Source: UBA5543 sp964464965
GTDB taxonomy: Bacteria > Bacteroidota > Bacteroidia > Chitinophagales > Chitinophagaceae
DNA length: 64,000 bases
NCBI GenBank assembly: GCA_964464965.1
Contig: CAYXHM010000003.1
Span: 248,001-312,000 of the forward strand
Direction of reading: 5' to 3'
Shown: piece after piece, positions 49,240-58,590 of the stretch
Layout of the letters: the number at the start of each line of letters is the position of its first letter
How positions within the stretch are numbered: position 1 is the stretch's first letter
Notes under the pieces: model-generated
The model's database searches: none
Seen by the model: only the letters and a program-made list of their open reading frames with translations
What the model was told of the DNA's origin: nothing
Translations under genes and position numbers: made by a program

Positions 49240-49710
49240 TTATTTATTTACCACCGGGAATGCCTCGTCTATTACTTTCCTCCTGAAACTGAATATGTCG
49301 TTCAACTGTTTTTTTACAAACAGGGTATGTGCTGCATTTCCCAAAAAGCCAAGTGGAAGTTTGTAGTGTACTACATCTGTCATCAGCACTGTATCCCCCT
49401 GCTCTTCAAAAAAATGCTGGTGCCGCCACATTTTATACGGGCCATGGCGTTGCTCATCTACAAACATACGCATGGGTTCTACATGTGTTATTTCCGTCAT
49501 CCAGCTAAGTGGTATGCCCGCTATTGGCGATACCTTATAGGTGATGACCTGGCCTGCGAATATGCTGCCAGTGTGTGGTTCAGACGTCACCCTGAAGTTC
49601 ATATACCCGGGTGTGATTTTTGCCAGGTTGGCGGGGTTGCTGAAGAAATTCCAGACATCGGCCAGCGGGGCATGAATATGTTGTGTACGTACCAGTTTGT
49701 ATATTGCCAT
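49240..49710 (-). CDS. SRPBCC (START-like) family protein
   Basis: A 156-residue protein with the helix-grip fold pattern (YKLVRTQHIHAPLADVWNFFSNPANLAKITP ... GDTVLMTDVVHYKLPLGFLGNAAH...). It binds a hydrophobic ligand in a central cavity; ligand unknown. I start at ATG 49710 because the fold begins there; the frame continues 30 codons upstream without domain content. It precedes the LUD gene. Confidence 0.82.
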   Translation of the reverse strand: MAIYKLVRTQHIHAPLADVWNFFSNPANLAKITPGYMNFRVTSEPHTGSIFAGQVITYKVSPIAGIPLSWMTEITHVEPMRMFVDEQRHGPYKMWRHQHFFEEQGDTVLMTDVVHYKLPLGFLGNAAHTLFVKKQLNDIFSFRRKVIDEAFPVVNK

Positions 49711-49953
49711 AAGAGGATATAACACCCGCCAACCCATAGTGGTTGCCGGATATAGTAAAGATAGGGACATGCAGGTCCATGTTCCCTTTTTATAATTCAA
49801 TGATTTTTAAATTGACAAATAGAGATAAATAATCGGTCATTTTGCATGAGTTAGGTATATTGCAGTAAGTGCAGGGGTGACGTAATGGCATGGTAGCATG
49901 AGTGGACTGATAATTGTATGAACATAGTATAACAATAAGATAAAAATAGATTT

Positions 49954-50664
49954 ATGGATAGAAACGAGTTTCGTAAATATGCCATTAAGCATCATGGCAT
50001 TAGTAGTTTACACTTAGATAACTACACATCTTCTTTATTTAAAACGCCTAATGCACTTACGCCCTATATTATTGAAGAGCGTCCGTTGAATGTGGCCTCT
50101 ATGGACGTGTTCTCGCGCCTGATGATGGACCGCATCATATTTTTGGGAGAAGGCATAAACGACTATGTGGCCAATATAGTTACAGCGCAACTGCTGTTCC
50201 TGGAAAGTACAGACCGCAACCGCGATGTGCAGATGTACATTAACAGCCCCGGTGGCAGTGTATATGCAGGCCTCGGTATTTATGATACAATGCAGATCAT
50301 TAATCCCGATGTATCTACCATATGCACAGGTATAGCGGCATCTATGGCTGCGGTGCTGATGTGTGCCGGTACTAAGGGAAAACGTACAGCGCTGAAACAC
50401 AGCCGTGTAATGATACACCAGCCGCTGGGTGGTGCTGAAGGACAGGCGAGTGATATAGAAATAACTGCCCGCGAAATAATAAAGCTGAAAAAAGAGCTGT
50501 ATGAAATAATAGCAGACCACAGTGGCCAGAAGCTATCTAAAGTAGAAAAGGACAGCGACCGTGACTACTGGATGACTGCTATAGAAGCAAAAGAATACGG
50601 CATGGTAGATGAAGTGCTGGAGCGTAACCCGCGTAAAGCAGGTGATATAAGCGAGAAAAAGTAA
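49954..50664 (+). CDS. clpP: ATP-dependent Clp protease proteolytic subunit
   Basis: A 236-residue serine protease that forms the ClpP tetradecamer, working with ClpX/ClpC ATPases. Catalytic residues are in context: Ser in GIAASMAAVL, His in MIHQPLGG, and the Asp in the following DRDYWM helix. The N-terminus (about 35 residues, before TPYIIEE) is slightly longer than in E. coli. Monocistronic; a strong terminator follows. Confidence 0.96.
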   Translation: MDRNEFRKYAIKHHGISSLHLDNYTSSLFKTPNALTPYIIEERPLNVASMDVFSRLMMDRIIFLGEGINDYVANIVTAQLLFLESTDRNRDVQMYINSPGGSVYAGLGIYDTMQIINPDVSTICTGIAASMAAVLMCAGTKGKRTALKHSRVMIHQPLGGAEGQASDIEITAREIIKLKKELYEIIADHSGQKLSKVEKDSDRDYWMTAIEAKEYGMVDEVLERNPRKAGDISEKK

Positions 50665-50680
50665 ATGATAAACGGTAATA

Positions 50681-50720
50681 AAAGAATGGGGCGCATTGAA
50701 AAATGCGCCCCATTCTTTTT
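50681..50720. terminator. Strong bidirectional terminator after clpP
   Basis: A 17-bp perfect stem (left arm 50681-50697, containing GGGGCGCATT) with a GAAA loop and a T tract; shared with the convergent HmuY-like gene. Confidence 0.9.
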
Positions 50721-50744
50721 AATTATGTTGTTGTTGAAATCTTA

Positions 50745-51758
50745 TTAGTTGAAACGCTGGAACTCAAAAGACGGACTGCCTTTTATACCCTGCTTGTTAT
50801 AGAAGTCTATAAAGTGCATTTTCCAATAGTGGTCCTTCCTGTTTTTGATAATGAATGTTGTTTCCTTATCTATACTATAGAGATACTTCTGAAAATCAAA
50901 AATTTTCCAGTCGTAACCTATTACATCGCGGTGGTTAATAAGCGCCACCTCGGGCAATAGCGAATTGTCCACATCACTGAAGCTTTTAGCCCTTGTCCTG
51001 GCTGCCACAGTATTATACGGGTTTAATAACACCCCTGTTACTGTGTATGGCTGGTTGCCGAGGTTATAGTATATAATACGGTAACGTGTAAATACTATGT
51101 CCCAACTGTCTTTAGGCGGCTCTAACTGTAAAGATTGGCCACCGTTGTAGAAACTGAAATAGGAATAGTTGTAGGTATCGTCTTTTAGTATGGTCGCAGT
51201 AGTAGGTACTATCTCATCAATACTGCAATATTCTATAGTATATTCTTTGTCGTTTACAGCAACTACCCGGAACTTTTTGACGTTATCCTTGTCATAAGTT
51301 GCGTTGTATTCCAGTATGTACACTTCGTTTTTAGACAGGCTGCTGACGGTATTTGCAGCACGCCAATCGCCAATGCCGGTAGAGTCGGGTACTCCGCAAG
51401 ATGCATCCATACGCCATTCAAGGCTGCTGTCGCCGGGTACTATTGTGCGATTTACTTTGGCAAAGTCGGTTTGGTGTGTATTATACACCCTTACTGAGGT
51501 TACACCATTCTGAAATATATGAAAGCCGCCCGGTGCTGTTTCAAAAGCAAGATGCCAGCTATTTGGTTCACTGGTATGTATTACTGCCCCGGTTTCAAAA
51601 TCATAGAATACCTGGAGTTTGTATTCTTCGCCCAGGTCAAGTTGGTCATATCCAGCTTCCCCTCTCTCAGGTAGTGGTACAGGTGTGTCCGCCTTTTCGC
51701 ACGATGTTGATAGCAGTACAGCTACTGCGCACAAGCATAGTAAACCTTTCATTTTCAT
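50745..51758 (-). CDS. HmuY-like haem-binding lipoprotein
   Basis: A 337-residue lipoprotein: signal with lipobox LSTSC (Cys at about 20), then a beta-rich region resembling HmuY (LDLGEEYKLQVFYDFETGAVIHTSEPNSWHLAFE...). HmuY of Porphyromonas captures haem and hands it to the TonB receptor HmuR. No HmuR-type gene is beside it here; the TonB receptor at 24.4-26.7 kb is far away. Starts at ATG 51758. The two His ligands of HmuY cannot be confirmed by eye. Confidence 0.72.
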   Translation of the reverse strand: MKMKGLLCLCAVAVLLSTSCEKADTPVPLPERGEAGYDQLDLGEEYKLQVFYDFETGAVIHTSEPNSWHLAFETAPGGFHIFQNGVTSVRVYNTHQTDFAKVNRTIVPGDSSLEWRMDASCGVPDSTGIGDWRAANTVSSLSKNEVYILEYNATYDKDNVKKFRVVAVNDKEYTIEYCSIDEIVPTTATILKDDTYNYSYFSFYNGGQSLQLEPPKDSWDIVFTRYRIIYYNLGNQPYTVTGVLLNPYNTVAARTRAKSFSDVDNSLLPEVALINHRDVIGYDWKIFDFQKYLYSIDKETTFIIKNRKDHYWKMHFIDFYNKQGIKGSPSFEFQRFN

Positions 51759-51885
51759 TACGGTACAAATATCTAGCACAAAGCGGGACGTATTGTCAGG
51801 GAAATGTCATTAAGGGCTGATAACCGGCAAAAATTCCCAATTTTGCAAATATGTGACAGTAGCGGGTAAAACGCGAATTATTATT

Positions 51886-51893
51886 TAGGTTTG
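51886..51893 (+). promoter_or_regulatory. -7 box of the TlpA-like gene
   Basis: TAGGTTTG, 18 nt before the ATG at 51912; no clear -33 element. Confidence 0.4.
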
Positions 51894-51911
51894 TGCGCTA
51901 AAATAAAATAC

Positions 51912-53057
51912 ATGCGGTTAAGACATTTAATAATACTGGTGCTGTTTACAGCATTGGCTGCCTGTGGTGGCGGAGGGGGCAAATTTACGGTTATAGGCAA
52001 CGTATCCGGCCTGCCTGATGACGCTGTTTTCCTTGAGGAAGTAAATATGGATGGCGTGGTCATAATAGACTCTGCCAATGCAGATGAGGCAGGTAAATTT
52101 GAACTAAGCGGCACCGCATCAGAACCACGCCTGTACCGCCTGCGCTTTAGCGGCAACAGGTTTGTGTTGCTGAGTATGCACGAAGGCAATGTGAATGTAA
52201 AAGCAGACTGGAACACGATAGAAAATTATGAATTGTCCGGCTCTGAGTCGTCTGAAAGCCTGAAGCAACTGTTGATGGTAATAAGAGGGCATATGAATGA
52301 CCTGAACCAGATGCAGACAGTGCTGGATACGTTGCATGCCAGGGGAGATACCGCAAAACTGCGTACTGCTACTGCAGATGCCGTGAACCTGAAAGTATCG
52401 CTGACACGCCACCTGGAGGAGTATGCGGATACTACCAGGTACCTGCCCAACGCTATATTCGCAGCGCAGATACTGAACCCGGAGGTTGAGGGGCAGTTTA
52501 TGCAGGCATTTGTGCAAAACCTGCCGGCGCGTTTTAAAGATTCTAAACTGGCGCAGGAGTTTATAGATAAATATAACCAGATGATGACCAATATGGGCAA
52601 CCAGCAGGCAGCAGCGGCAGGGCCTGCAATAGGTAACCCTGCCCCTGAAATATCACTGCAAACACCTGATGGAAAGACCGTGACATTGTCTTCATTAAAA
52701 GGTAAGTATGTGCTGGTAGATTTCTGGGCATCGTGGTGCGGCCCCTGCAGGCAGGAAAATCCTAATGTTGTAAAGGCTTATAACGAATTCAAAGGGAAAA
52801 ATTTTACAATATTGGGTGTTTCACTGGATGAGGATAAGGATAAATGGCTGAATGCTATAGAGAAAGATAAACTGACATGGGCGCACATCAGCGACCTGAA
52901 AGGATGGCAGTCGCTGGCAGCAAGAGATTATAATGTGAACAGTATCCCTGCCAACTTCCTGGTGGACCCGGCAGGTAATATTATAGCTGCTAACCTGCGT
53001 GGCGAAGAACTGACCGCTAAGCTGGCTGAAGTGCTGAATGGCGCTGCTGCCCAATAA
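51912..53057 (+). CDS. TlpA-like thioredoxin lipoprotein with DUF4369
   Basis: A 381-residue lipoprotein: signal with lipobox AAC (Cys 18) and a glycine run, a DUF4369-type N-terminal domain (about 25-110), a helical middle, and a thioredoxin-fold domain (about 245-375) with the redox motif WCGPC (WASWCGPCRQE). Such proteins act as periplasmic disulfide reductases or in cytochrome c maturation. Starts at ATG 51912. A hairpin terminator follows. Confidence 0.9.
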   Translation: MRLRHLIILVLFTALAACGGGGGKFTVIGNVSGLPDDAVFLEEVNMDGVVIIDSANADEAGKFELSGTASEPRLYRLRFSGNRFVLLSMHEGNVNVKADWNTIENYELSGSESSESLKQLLMVIRGHMNDLNQMQTVLDTLHARGDTAKLRTATADAVNLKVSLTRHLEEYADTTRYLPNAIFAAQILNPEVEGQFMQAFVQNLPARFKDSKLAQEFIDKYNQMMTNMGNQQAAAAGPAIGNPAPEISLQTPDGKTVTLSSLKGKYVLVDFWASWCGPCRQENPNVVKAYNEFKGKNFTILGVSLDEDKDKWLNAIEKDKLTWAHISDLKGWQSLAARDYNVNSIPANFLVDPAGNIIAANLRGEELTAKLAEVLNGAAAQ

Positions 53058-53082
53058 GCGTTGCACTTAAATTGCTTTATAC

Positions 53083-53115
53083 AGAAATGGCTTACCGCTA
53101 CGGTAAGCCATTTCT
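53083..53115. terminator. Bidirectional terminator
   Basis: A 15-bp perfect stem (AGAAATGGCTTACCG and its complement) with a CTA loop, between the convergent TlpA-like and beta-barrel genes. Confidence 0.85.
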
Positions 53116-53139
53116 GATTTTATATAAAAGACGCACTGA

Positions 53140-53913
53140 TTACATCATATTATCTTTGGCACCTTTCGCTTTTATTTTCATTTTATTGCTGTAGCGTATA
53201 TCAAACCCAACACTGAACATAAGTATTTGTATGTCATACATGGCATAGGGTTTTATAGTAATTGGGGTGCCTGTACCGGTAACAGCAGGTTCTGAATAGT
53301 CTGGGTTCATGAAATTGCCGGGGTAATACTGTACTTTAAAATAAATGCCGGGTTTCATACTGATGCCTGCAAATGCATAAGGCATAGTAGCGGCTGTACG
53401 GTCGCTGAACCATTCGTTAAACTTATCCTTTTTACCCCTTCTTATAAATCCTTTTTCGCGATAGTTGAACGGTAAGTCAATACCACCGCCAATAAAGCCG
53501 TAAGTTTTCTTTTTCATATTGCCCAGTTTTATACCTACCGGCAGGCCTATGGTATATACACGCCTTTTTACAGTGCTGTCGAGCGTTGCCGATTTCTCAA
53601 TAAAACCGAGGTTTTTAATTCCTAATCCTGTAAATATGCCTATATGATTGTTGAAATCGTAGTTGAGGTGCACGCCTGTGTTCCAGAAATAAGTGAAACG
53701 GGGTGTGCCTACAGTTACAGGGCGGGTGGCATTCAGCGGTAACGGGCCACTATGGCTGGCTGTAGTAAGCAAAGCACCATCAAAACAGTTGCTGAAATAT
53801 AGTTTTTTTGGCTCAAACACTACTTCGGTCACTTCTGTGTCCTGCGCAGTAGTTTGCAGCGGAATTATGGCAATTTGCAACAATGCCAAAAGAAAAAGGC
53901 GGGGAAATGTCAT
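53140..53913 (-). CDS. Outer-membrane beta-barrel protein
   Basis: A 257-residue exported protein: signal peptide (MTFPRLFLLALLQIAI..., cleaved after TTAQ), then alternating amphipathic strands (FTYFWNTGVHLNYDFNNHIGIFTGLGIKNLGF; VYTIGLPVGIKLGNM; FIGGGIDLPFNYREKG; KPYAMYDIQILMFSVGFDIRY). This is the pattern of a small porin-like or PorT-like outer-membrane barrel. Function unknown; stands alone. Confidence 0.78.
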   Translation of the reverse strand: MTFPRLFLLALLQIAIIPLQTTAQDTEVTEVVFEPKKLYFSNCFDGALLTTASHSGPLPLNATRPVTVGTPRFTYFWNTGVHLNYDFNNHIGIFTGLGIKNLGFIEKSATLDSTVKRRVYTIGLPVGIKLGNMKKKTYGFIGGGIDLPFNYREKGFIRRGKKDKFNEWFSDRTAATMPYAFAGISMKPGIYFKVQYYPGNFMNPDYSEPAVTGTGTPITIKPYAMYDIQILMFSVGFDIRYSNKMKIKAKGAKDNMM

Positions 53914-54001
53914 GATCTTTATATTTTAGTAAAGATAAAAAAGTTGCAAGGTACTGCAAATATTACAGTTTCATTGCCTTTGGCATAGCTATTGCCAACT
54001 T

Positions 54002-56470
54002 ATGTTTTTCACTTCCATATCCCCGATATGGCTTTATTTTGTCAAAATGTCTGTATTAATGCCGAAGATTGAAATGTTATTAGGAAATACTGAAGAGGAA
54101 ATGGAGTTTATGCCCATAGTGCCCCTGGGAGAAGATGAGATGGATGAGCAGGAGAAAGGCGAATTGCCTATAGATATACCAATAATAGCACTGCGCAATA
54201 CCGTGTTGTTTCCCAACGTGGTGCTGCCTATTACCGTAGCGCGGGAAAAATCGGTAAAAGCCATTACCAAGGCGCAGAAAGAAGGCAAATGGATTGGGGT
54301 ACTGGCCCAGAAGGATGGTGATAAAGAAGACCCGGGCACTAACGATATATACCACACCGGCACCGTAGCTAAAATAGTAAAGCAGATAAAAATGCCGGAC
54401 GGTAATACTACCATCTTCATTATGGGGCGTATGCGTTTTAAAGTAGAGGAGTTTACACAAACTGAACCCTACTTTAAGGCAAAGGTGACGTATATGGAAG
54501 ATGAGTTCCCTAAAGAAGACCCGGCTTTTGATGCATTGATAGCGTCAGTAAAAGACAGGTCGGAACAGATAGCCCAGCTATCGCCGAACCTGCCTAATGA
54601 AACCAGCATAGTGCTGCGGAATATTGAGCACCAATCCTTCCTGGTGCATTTTATATCATCTAACATATCTGCGCGGCTGGAAGAAAAGCAGAAACTGCTG
54701 GAAGAAGATAATATAAAAGCCCGCGCTGAAAAGTTGCTGCAACTGTTGCAGTCTGAACTGCAACTGCTGGAGCTGAAAAATGAAATTACCAATAAGACCC
54801 GTGCCGATATAGATAAGCAGCAGCGTGAGTACTTCCTGCAGCAACAATTAAAATCTATACGTGAAGAGCTGGGTGGTGAGCCGAATGACAGGGAGATACG
54901 CGACCTGCAGAAGCGGGCGGAAGAAGTAAAAATGTCTGATGAGGCGAAAGAACTGTTCAGGAAAAATATAGAAAAGCTGGAGCGTATGCACCCCAGTACG
55001 CCCGACTATTCGGTAATATACAATCACCTGGACCTGATGCTGGACCTGCCCTGGGGCACATTTACAAAAGACAGCTACGACCTGAAACGCGCACAGGAAA
55101 TACTGGACAACGACCATTACGGCATGGAGAAAATAAAAGACCGTATTCTGGAATACTTGGCCGTACTTAAGTTGAAAGGTGATATGAAATCGCCCATACT
55201 ATGTTTTGTAGGACCTCCGGGTATTGGTAAAACATCGCTTGGCAGAAGTATTGCCAACTCTATAAACAGGAAGTACGTGCGCCTGAGCCTGGGTGGCCTG
55301 CATGACGAGAGCGAACTGCGCGGGCACCGTAAAACATATATAGGCGCTATGCCGGGACGTATCATACAGTCTTTGCGCAAATCAAAATCGGCTAACCCGG
55401 TATTTATACTGGATGAAATAGATAAGGTAGGTAAAGATTTTCGTGGAGACCCGAGCTCTGCATTGCTGGAGATATTAGACCCTGAACAAAACAATTCGTT
55501 TTACGATAACTACCTGGAGCTGGAGTTTGATCTGTCTAAGGTATTGTTTATAGCTACAGCCAACAGCCTGGGCGATATACAACCCGCACTGCGCGACAGG
55601 CTGGAGATAATACACCTGACCGGATATTCACTGGAAGAAAAAATAGAAATAGGCAAAAGGCACCTGATACCCAAGCAGAAGGAAATGCATGGGCTGGCTA
55701 AACAGAAGCTGAAGTTCAGCGACAAAGTGCTGGCAAAAATAATACAGGAATATACCCGTGAAAGTGGTGTGCGTGAACTGGACCGCACACTGGCATCTAT
55801 GATGCGCGCTACTGCTAAAAAGGTGGCAATGGACGAACCGGTAGCGCAACAGGTAACTGAACAGCAGGTGGAAGAAGTGCTGGGCAAACCGAAATTTATT
55901 AATGACCTGTATGTGAAGGGACACCCGGCAGGTGTAGCCGTGGGCCTGGCCTGGACATCAGTTGGCGGAGATATACTGTTTATAGAAACTTCGTTGTCGA
56001 AAGGCAAGGGCGGTAAGGAAATGACAGGTAACCTGGGTAATGTGATGAAAGAAAGTGCTACTACCGCATTATCTTACCTGAAGGCCCATGCTGATGAATA
56101 CAATATTCCATCAGAGAAATTTGAACAGAATAACCTGCACATACACGTGCCGGAGGGCGCTGTGCCTAAAGATGGCCCCAGTGCCGGTATTACTATGCTG
56201 AGTGCGCTGGCCTCAACATATACGGGACGAAAATTAAGGCCGTACCTGGCTATGACGGGAGAAATAACCCTGCGCGGACAAGTATTGCCCGTAGGTGGAA
56301 TAAAAGAAAAAATACTGGCTGCAAAACGTGCGGGCATAAAAGAGATAATCATGTGCGCGCAAAACGAAAAGGATGTGGATGAAATAAATAAAGCCTACAT
56401 AAAGGGCCTTACATTCCACTATGTGTCGCAGATGAATGAAGTGCTGGAATTGGCACTGATGAAAAAATAA
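54002..56470 (+). CDS. lon: Lon protease (endopeptidase La)
   Basis: An 822-residue ATP-dependent protease: LON substrate-binding domain (about residues 58-260), AAA+ domain with Walker A GPPGIGKTS and Walker B VFILDEIDKV, and the C-terminal protease with catalytic Ser in DGPSAGITM and Lys in GGIKEKILAAKR. It degrades misfolded and regulatory proteins. ATG at 54002 or 54047 could be the start; the extra 15 residues are not conserved-looking. Monocistronic, with a terminator behind. Confidence 0.97.
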   Translation: MFFTSISPIWLYFVKMSVLMPKIEMLLGNTEEEMEFMPIVPLGEDEMDEQEKGELPIDIPIIALRNTVLFPNVVLPITVAREKSVKAITKAQKEGKWIGVLAQKDGDKEDPGTNDIYHTGTVAKIVKQIKMPDGNTTIFIMGRMRFKVEEFTQTEPYFKAKVTYMEDEFPKEDPAFDALIASVKDRSEQIAQLSPNLPNETSIVLRNIEHQSFLVHFISSNISARLEEKQKLLEEDNIKARAEKLLQLLQSELQLLELKNEITNKTRADIDKQQREYFLQQQLKSIREELGGEPNDREIRDLQKRAEEVKMSDEAKELFRKNIEKLERMHPSTPDYSVIYNHLDLMLDLPWGTFTKDSYDLKRAQEILDNDHYGMEKIKDRILEYLAVLKLKGDMKSPILCFVGPPGIGKTSLGRSIANSINRKYVRLSLGGLHDESELRGHRKTYIGAMPGRIIQSLRKSKSANPVFILDEIDKVGKDFRGDPSSALLEILDPEQNNSFYDNYLELEFDLSKVLFIATANSLGDIQPALRDRLEIIHLTGYSLEEKIEIGKRHLIPKQKEMHGLAKQKLKFSDKVLAKIIQEYTRESGVRELDRTLASMMRATAKKVAMDEPVAQQVTEQQVEEVLGKPKFINDLYVKGHPAGVAVGLAWTSVGGDILFIETSLSKGKGGKEMTGNLGNVMKESATTALSYLKAHADEYNIPSEKFEQNNLHIHVPEGAVPKDGPSAGITMLSALASTYTGRKLRPYLAMTGEITLRGQVLPVGGIKEKILAAKRAGIKEIIMCAQNEKDVDEINKAYIKGLTFHYVSQMNEVLELALMKK

Positions 56471-56490
56471 CCACTGGTTAATAGCATAGA

Positions 56491-56514
56491 AAAGGAGGCA
56501 GAATCGCCTCCTTT
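56491..56514 (+). terminator. Terminator of lon
   Basis: A 9-bp stem (AAAGGAGGC / GCCTCCTTT) with a 6-nt loop and a T tract. Confidence 0.9.
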
Positions 56515-56531
56515 TTTTAATATATTGCGGT

Positions 56532-57161
56532 ATGAAAATAAGGCTGCTGTTTACATTTGTAATGTTCTGCTGTTGTTCAAATACCGGTGCCCAATTGCGC
56601 GACAGTTTTATTTACCCTAAGGATAGTATAGTAGAAGTAAACGGTAACAGGATTGTTCTTGCAGCCTATATTGATACCATTCTTGCTAAAGACCCTATAA
56701 CAGGAGATCTACAGATGTCATGGGACTATACAGGCTACCGGTCAGAACAACACCCCGGAAAAATTATTCTTACCCCCATACCCGTATTGCTGAATAATGA
56801 ACAGATATATTCCATATACAGCAGTGAAGAGATAAAGCACTGCGGAGAAACTAAGAAGGCTAACCGCTACCTGGCCGACCACCTGGTACGTAAAATGAAG
56901 CCCTATTACAAAAAGCTGTCGCAGGCAGGATATAATGCTGATATCCGTAATATTGTTATTAACAAGCAGGGCGATATAGTATATTATGAATACAGCGGCC
57001 TGCAAAAAACTGACCCCACCAATAAGGAAATGGTGGATAAAAAATACCTGGACAAAGCAAACCGGAAGGCAATAAAAACGCTCAACTCCCTGGGCATGAT
57101 GCCCGCCACTATTAAAAACCAACCCATAGCATACAGGTTGAAACATTACGAGTTGCTCTAA
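56532..57161 (+). CDS. Exported paralogue of the BlaR1-like sensor's periplasmic domain (copy A)
   Basis: A 209-residue exported protein: signal peptide (MKIRLLFTFVMFCCC..., cleaved near GAQ) and one domain. It shares a core with the tail of the M56 protein at 58591-60000: a first part with a conserved DTILAKDPITGD strand, and NIVINKQGDIVYYEYSG, the same pattern as NIVIDKKGQVVYYEIGG there. The ending (NSLGMMPATIKNQPIAYRLKHY) has a TonB_C-like look (an alpha helix then a PA...G...V strand). It sits 62 nt upstream of the blaI start and probably has its own promoter. Function unknown. Confidence 0.7.
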   Translation: MKIRLLFTFVMFCCCSNTGAQLRDSFIYPKDSIVEVNGNRIVLAAYIDTILAKDPITGDLQMSWDYTGYRSEQHPGKIILTPIPVLLNNEQIYSIYSSEEIKHCGETKKANRYLADHLVRKMKPYYKKLSQAGYNADIRNIVINKQGDIVYYEYSGLQKTDPTNKEMVDKKYLDKANRKAIKTLNSLGMMPATIKNQPIAYRLKHYELL

Positions 57162-57189
57162 CTATACTCCGTTTTTATTAATCAAAAAC

Positions 57190-57234
57190 TTGTTTTTTAC
57201 GCTTCGTAACGTACATTTACGTTATGAAGCGTAA
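57190..57234 (+). promoter_or_regulatory. blaI promoter/operator: 38-bp near-perfect palindrome over the start codon
   Basis: The two arms, 57197-57213 and 57218-57234 (TTACGCTTCGTAACGTA and its near-complement), form a palindrome centred at 57215.5 with 17 of 19 base pairs matching. It contains the -7 box (TACATTTA, 57212-57219), with TTG at 57190-57192 at exactly 19 nt, and runs over the ATG at 57224. A BlaI dimer bound here would block transcription of the blaI-M56 operon. Confidence 0.75.
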
Positions 57235-57604
57235 GGATATAGTACAGCTTACTAAAGCGGAAGAAGAAATAATGCAGATAATATGGGAGATACAGCCCTG
57301 CCTGGTGCGTGATATAATAGAACATCTTGGCGACCCGGATATACCACACAGCACAGTGTCTTCGGTAGTGAGGATACTGGAACGAAAGGGGTTCTTAACA
57401 CACAAGGCCTACGGTAAAACCCATGAATACTATGCGGAGATAACAAAAGAGGAATATGCACAGCAGGGCGTAAAAAGCCTGATGGAAAAATACTTTGGCG
57501 GCTCGCCTAAGAAGCTGGTGAGTTTCCTGGTGCAGAGCGAGAACATGAACCTGAAAGAGCTGAATGAATTGCTGAAAACTGTGGATAACACTAAAAAGAA
57601 ATAA
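57224..57604 (+). CDS. blaI: BlaI/MecI/CopY-family repressor
   Basis: A 126-residue winged-helix repressor. Its N-terminal domain (LTKAEEEIMQIIWEIQPCLVRDIIEHL...STVSSVVRILERKGFLTHKAYGKTHEYYAEI) is the usual BlaI DNA-binding part; the C-terminal 45 residues form the dimerisation helix. It represses genes until the paired membrane protease, here the M56 protein at 58591-60000, senses its signal. It lies on a strong palindromic operator, so it probably represses itself. The downstream DUF6624 gene starts 6 nt after its stop. Confidence 0.92.
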   Translation: MKRKDIVQLTKAEEEIMQIIWEIQPCLVRDIIEHLGDPDIPHSTVSSVVRILERKGFLTHKAYGKTHEYYAEITKEEYAQQGVKSLMEKYFGGSPKKLVSFLVQSENMNLKELNELLKTVDNTKKK

Positions 57605-57610
57605 CAGCTT

Positions 57611-58588
57611 ATGAAACGAATGTTTTTAGGATTGCTTGCAATGCTATTGGCCACTAGTGCCGTATACGCCGGGCCGGATTCTTTATACACCGCGCATATA
57701 GCACAGGCTGAAAGTTATTACGGTAAGAAAGATTATAAGCGTTCAGCAGAAAATTATTCGCTGGCATTCCGGGCGCTTGGATATAAAGGCTATCCAAATG
57801 ACAGGTACAATGCAGCCTGCTCGTGGGCGATGGCAGGCAATGTAGATTCTGCGTTCAGTAATTTATTTATTATAGCAGAGAAGACAGGTTTTTCTAATTA
57901 CGCACATTTTATTAACGATACAGACCTTGACGCTATCCGGACTGATAAGCGGTATGACCTATTAGTGAACATTATAAAAGCCAACAAAGAAAAGAAAGAA
58001 GCCAACCTGAATAAGCCTTTGGTGAAAATACTGGACACTATTATGATGACCGACCAGAAATACCGCGTGGCTATGGATAAGATAGAAAAGGAGCACGGCA
58101 GGGAATCGAAAGAATGGAAAGAGAATATTGAGCAGATAGTTTACTACGATTCAGTGAATGTTATTAAAGTCACAGCTATACTGGATAAATACGGATGGCT
58201 AGGCGCTGATGAGGTTGGCAGTGAAGGTAACCAGGCGCTGTTTCTTGTTATTCAGCATGCAGATATAGAGGTGCAACAAAAATACCTGCCTGTAATGCGG
58301 GAAGCGGTGAAAAATAAAAAGGCTAACTCGTCGGCACTGGCACTGCTTGAAGATAGAGTAGCATTGCGTATGGGTGGCAAGCAAATATATGGTAGCCAGA
58401 TAGAAAGAGATGAAGAGGGAAAGTTCCATGTGTCAGCACTGGAAGACCCTGAAAATGTAGATAAAAGAAGGGCAGAGGTGGGACTGCCACCTTTAAGCGA
58501 ATATACGCGCAACTGGAATTTTGACTGGGATATCGCAGCCCATAAAAAATACATCAACAATAAGAAACCAGACACTAAAAACAAATAG
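57611..58588 (+). CDS. Exported DUF6624-like protein
   Basis: A 325-residue exported protein: signal peptide (MKRMFLGLLAMLLATSAVYA), a helical, TPR-like N-terminal part (about 25-110), and a C-terminal domain with LFLVIQHADIEVQQKYLPVM...ALLEDRVALRMGGKQIYGSQI...EDPENVDKRRAEVGLPPL, which is the DUF6624 pattern. Function unknown. It lies between blaI and the M56 sensor, 6 nt and 2 nt apart, so it is part of that operon and may be a target or accessory of the signal. Confidence 0.82.
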   Translation: MKRMFLGLLAMLLATSAVYAGPDSLYTAHIAQAESYYGKKDYKRSAENYSLAFRALGYKGYPNDRYNAACSWAMAGNVDSAFSNLFIIAEKTGFSNYAHFINDTDLDAIRTDKRYDLLVNIIKANKEKKEANLNKPLVKILDTIMMTDQKYRVAMDKIEKEHGRESKEWKENIEQIVYYDSVNVIKVTAILDKYGWLGADEVGSEGNQALFLVIQHADIEVQQKYLPVMREAVKNKKANSSALALLEDRVALRMGGKQIYGSQIERDEEGKFHVSALEDPENVDKRRAEVGLPPLSEYTRNWNFDWDIAAHKKYINNKKPDTKNK

Positions 58589-58590
58589 CC

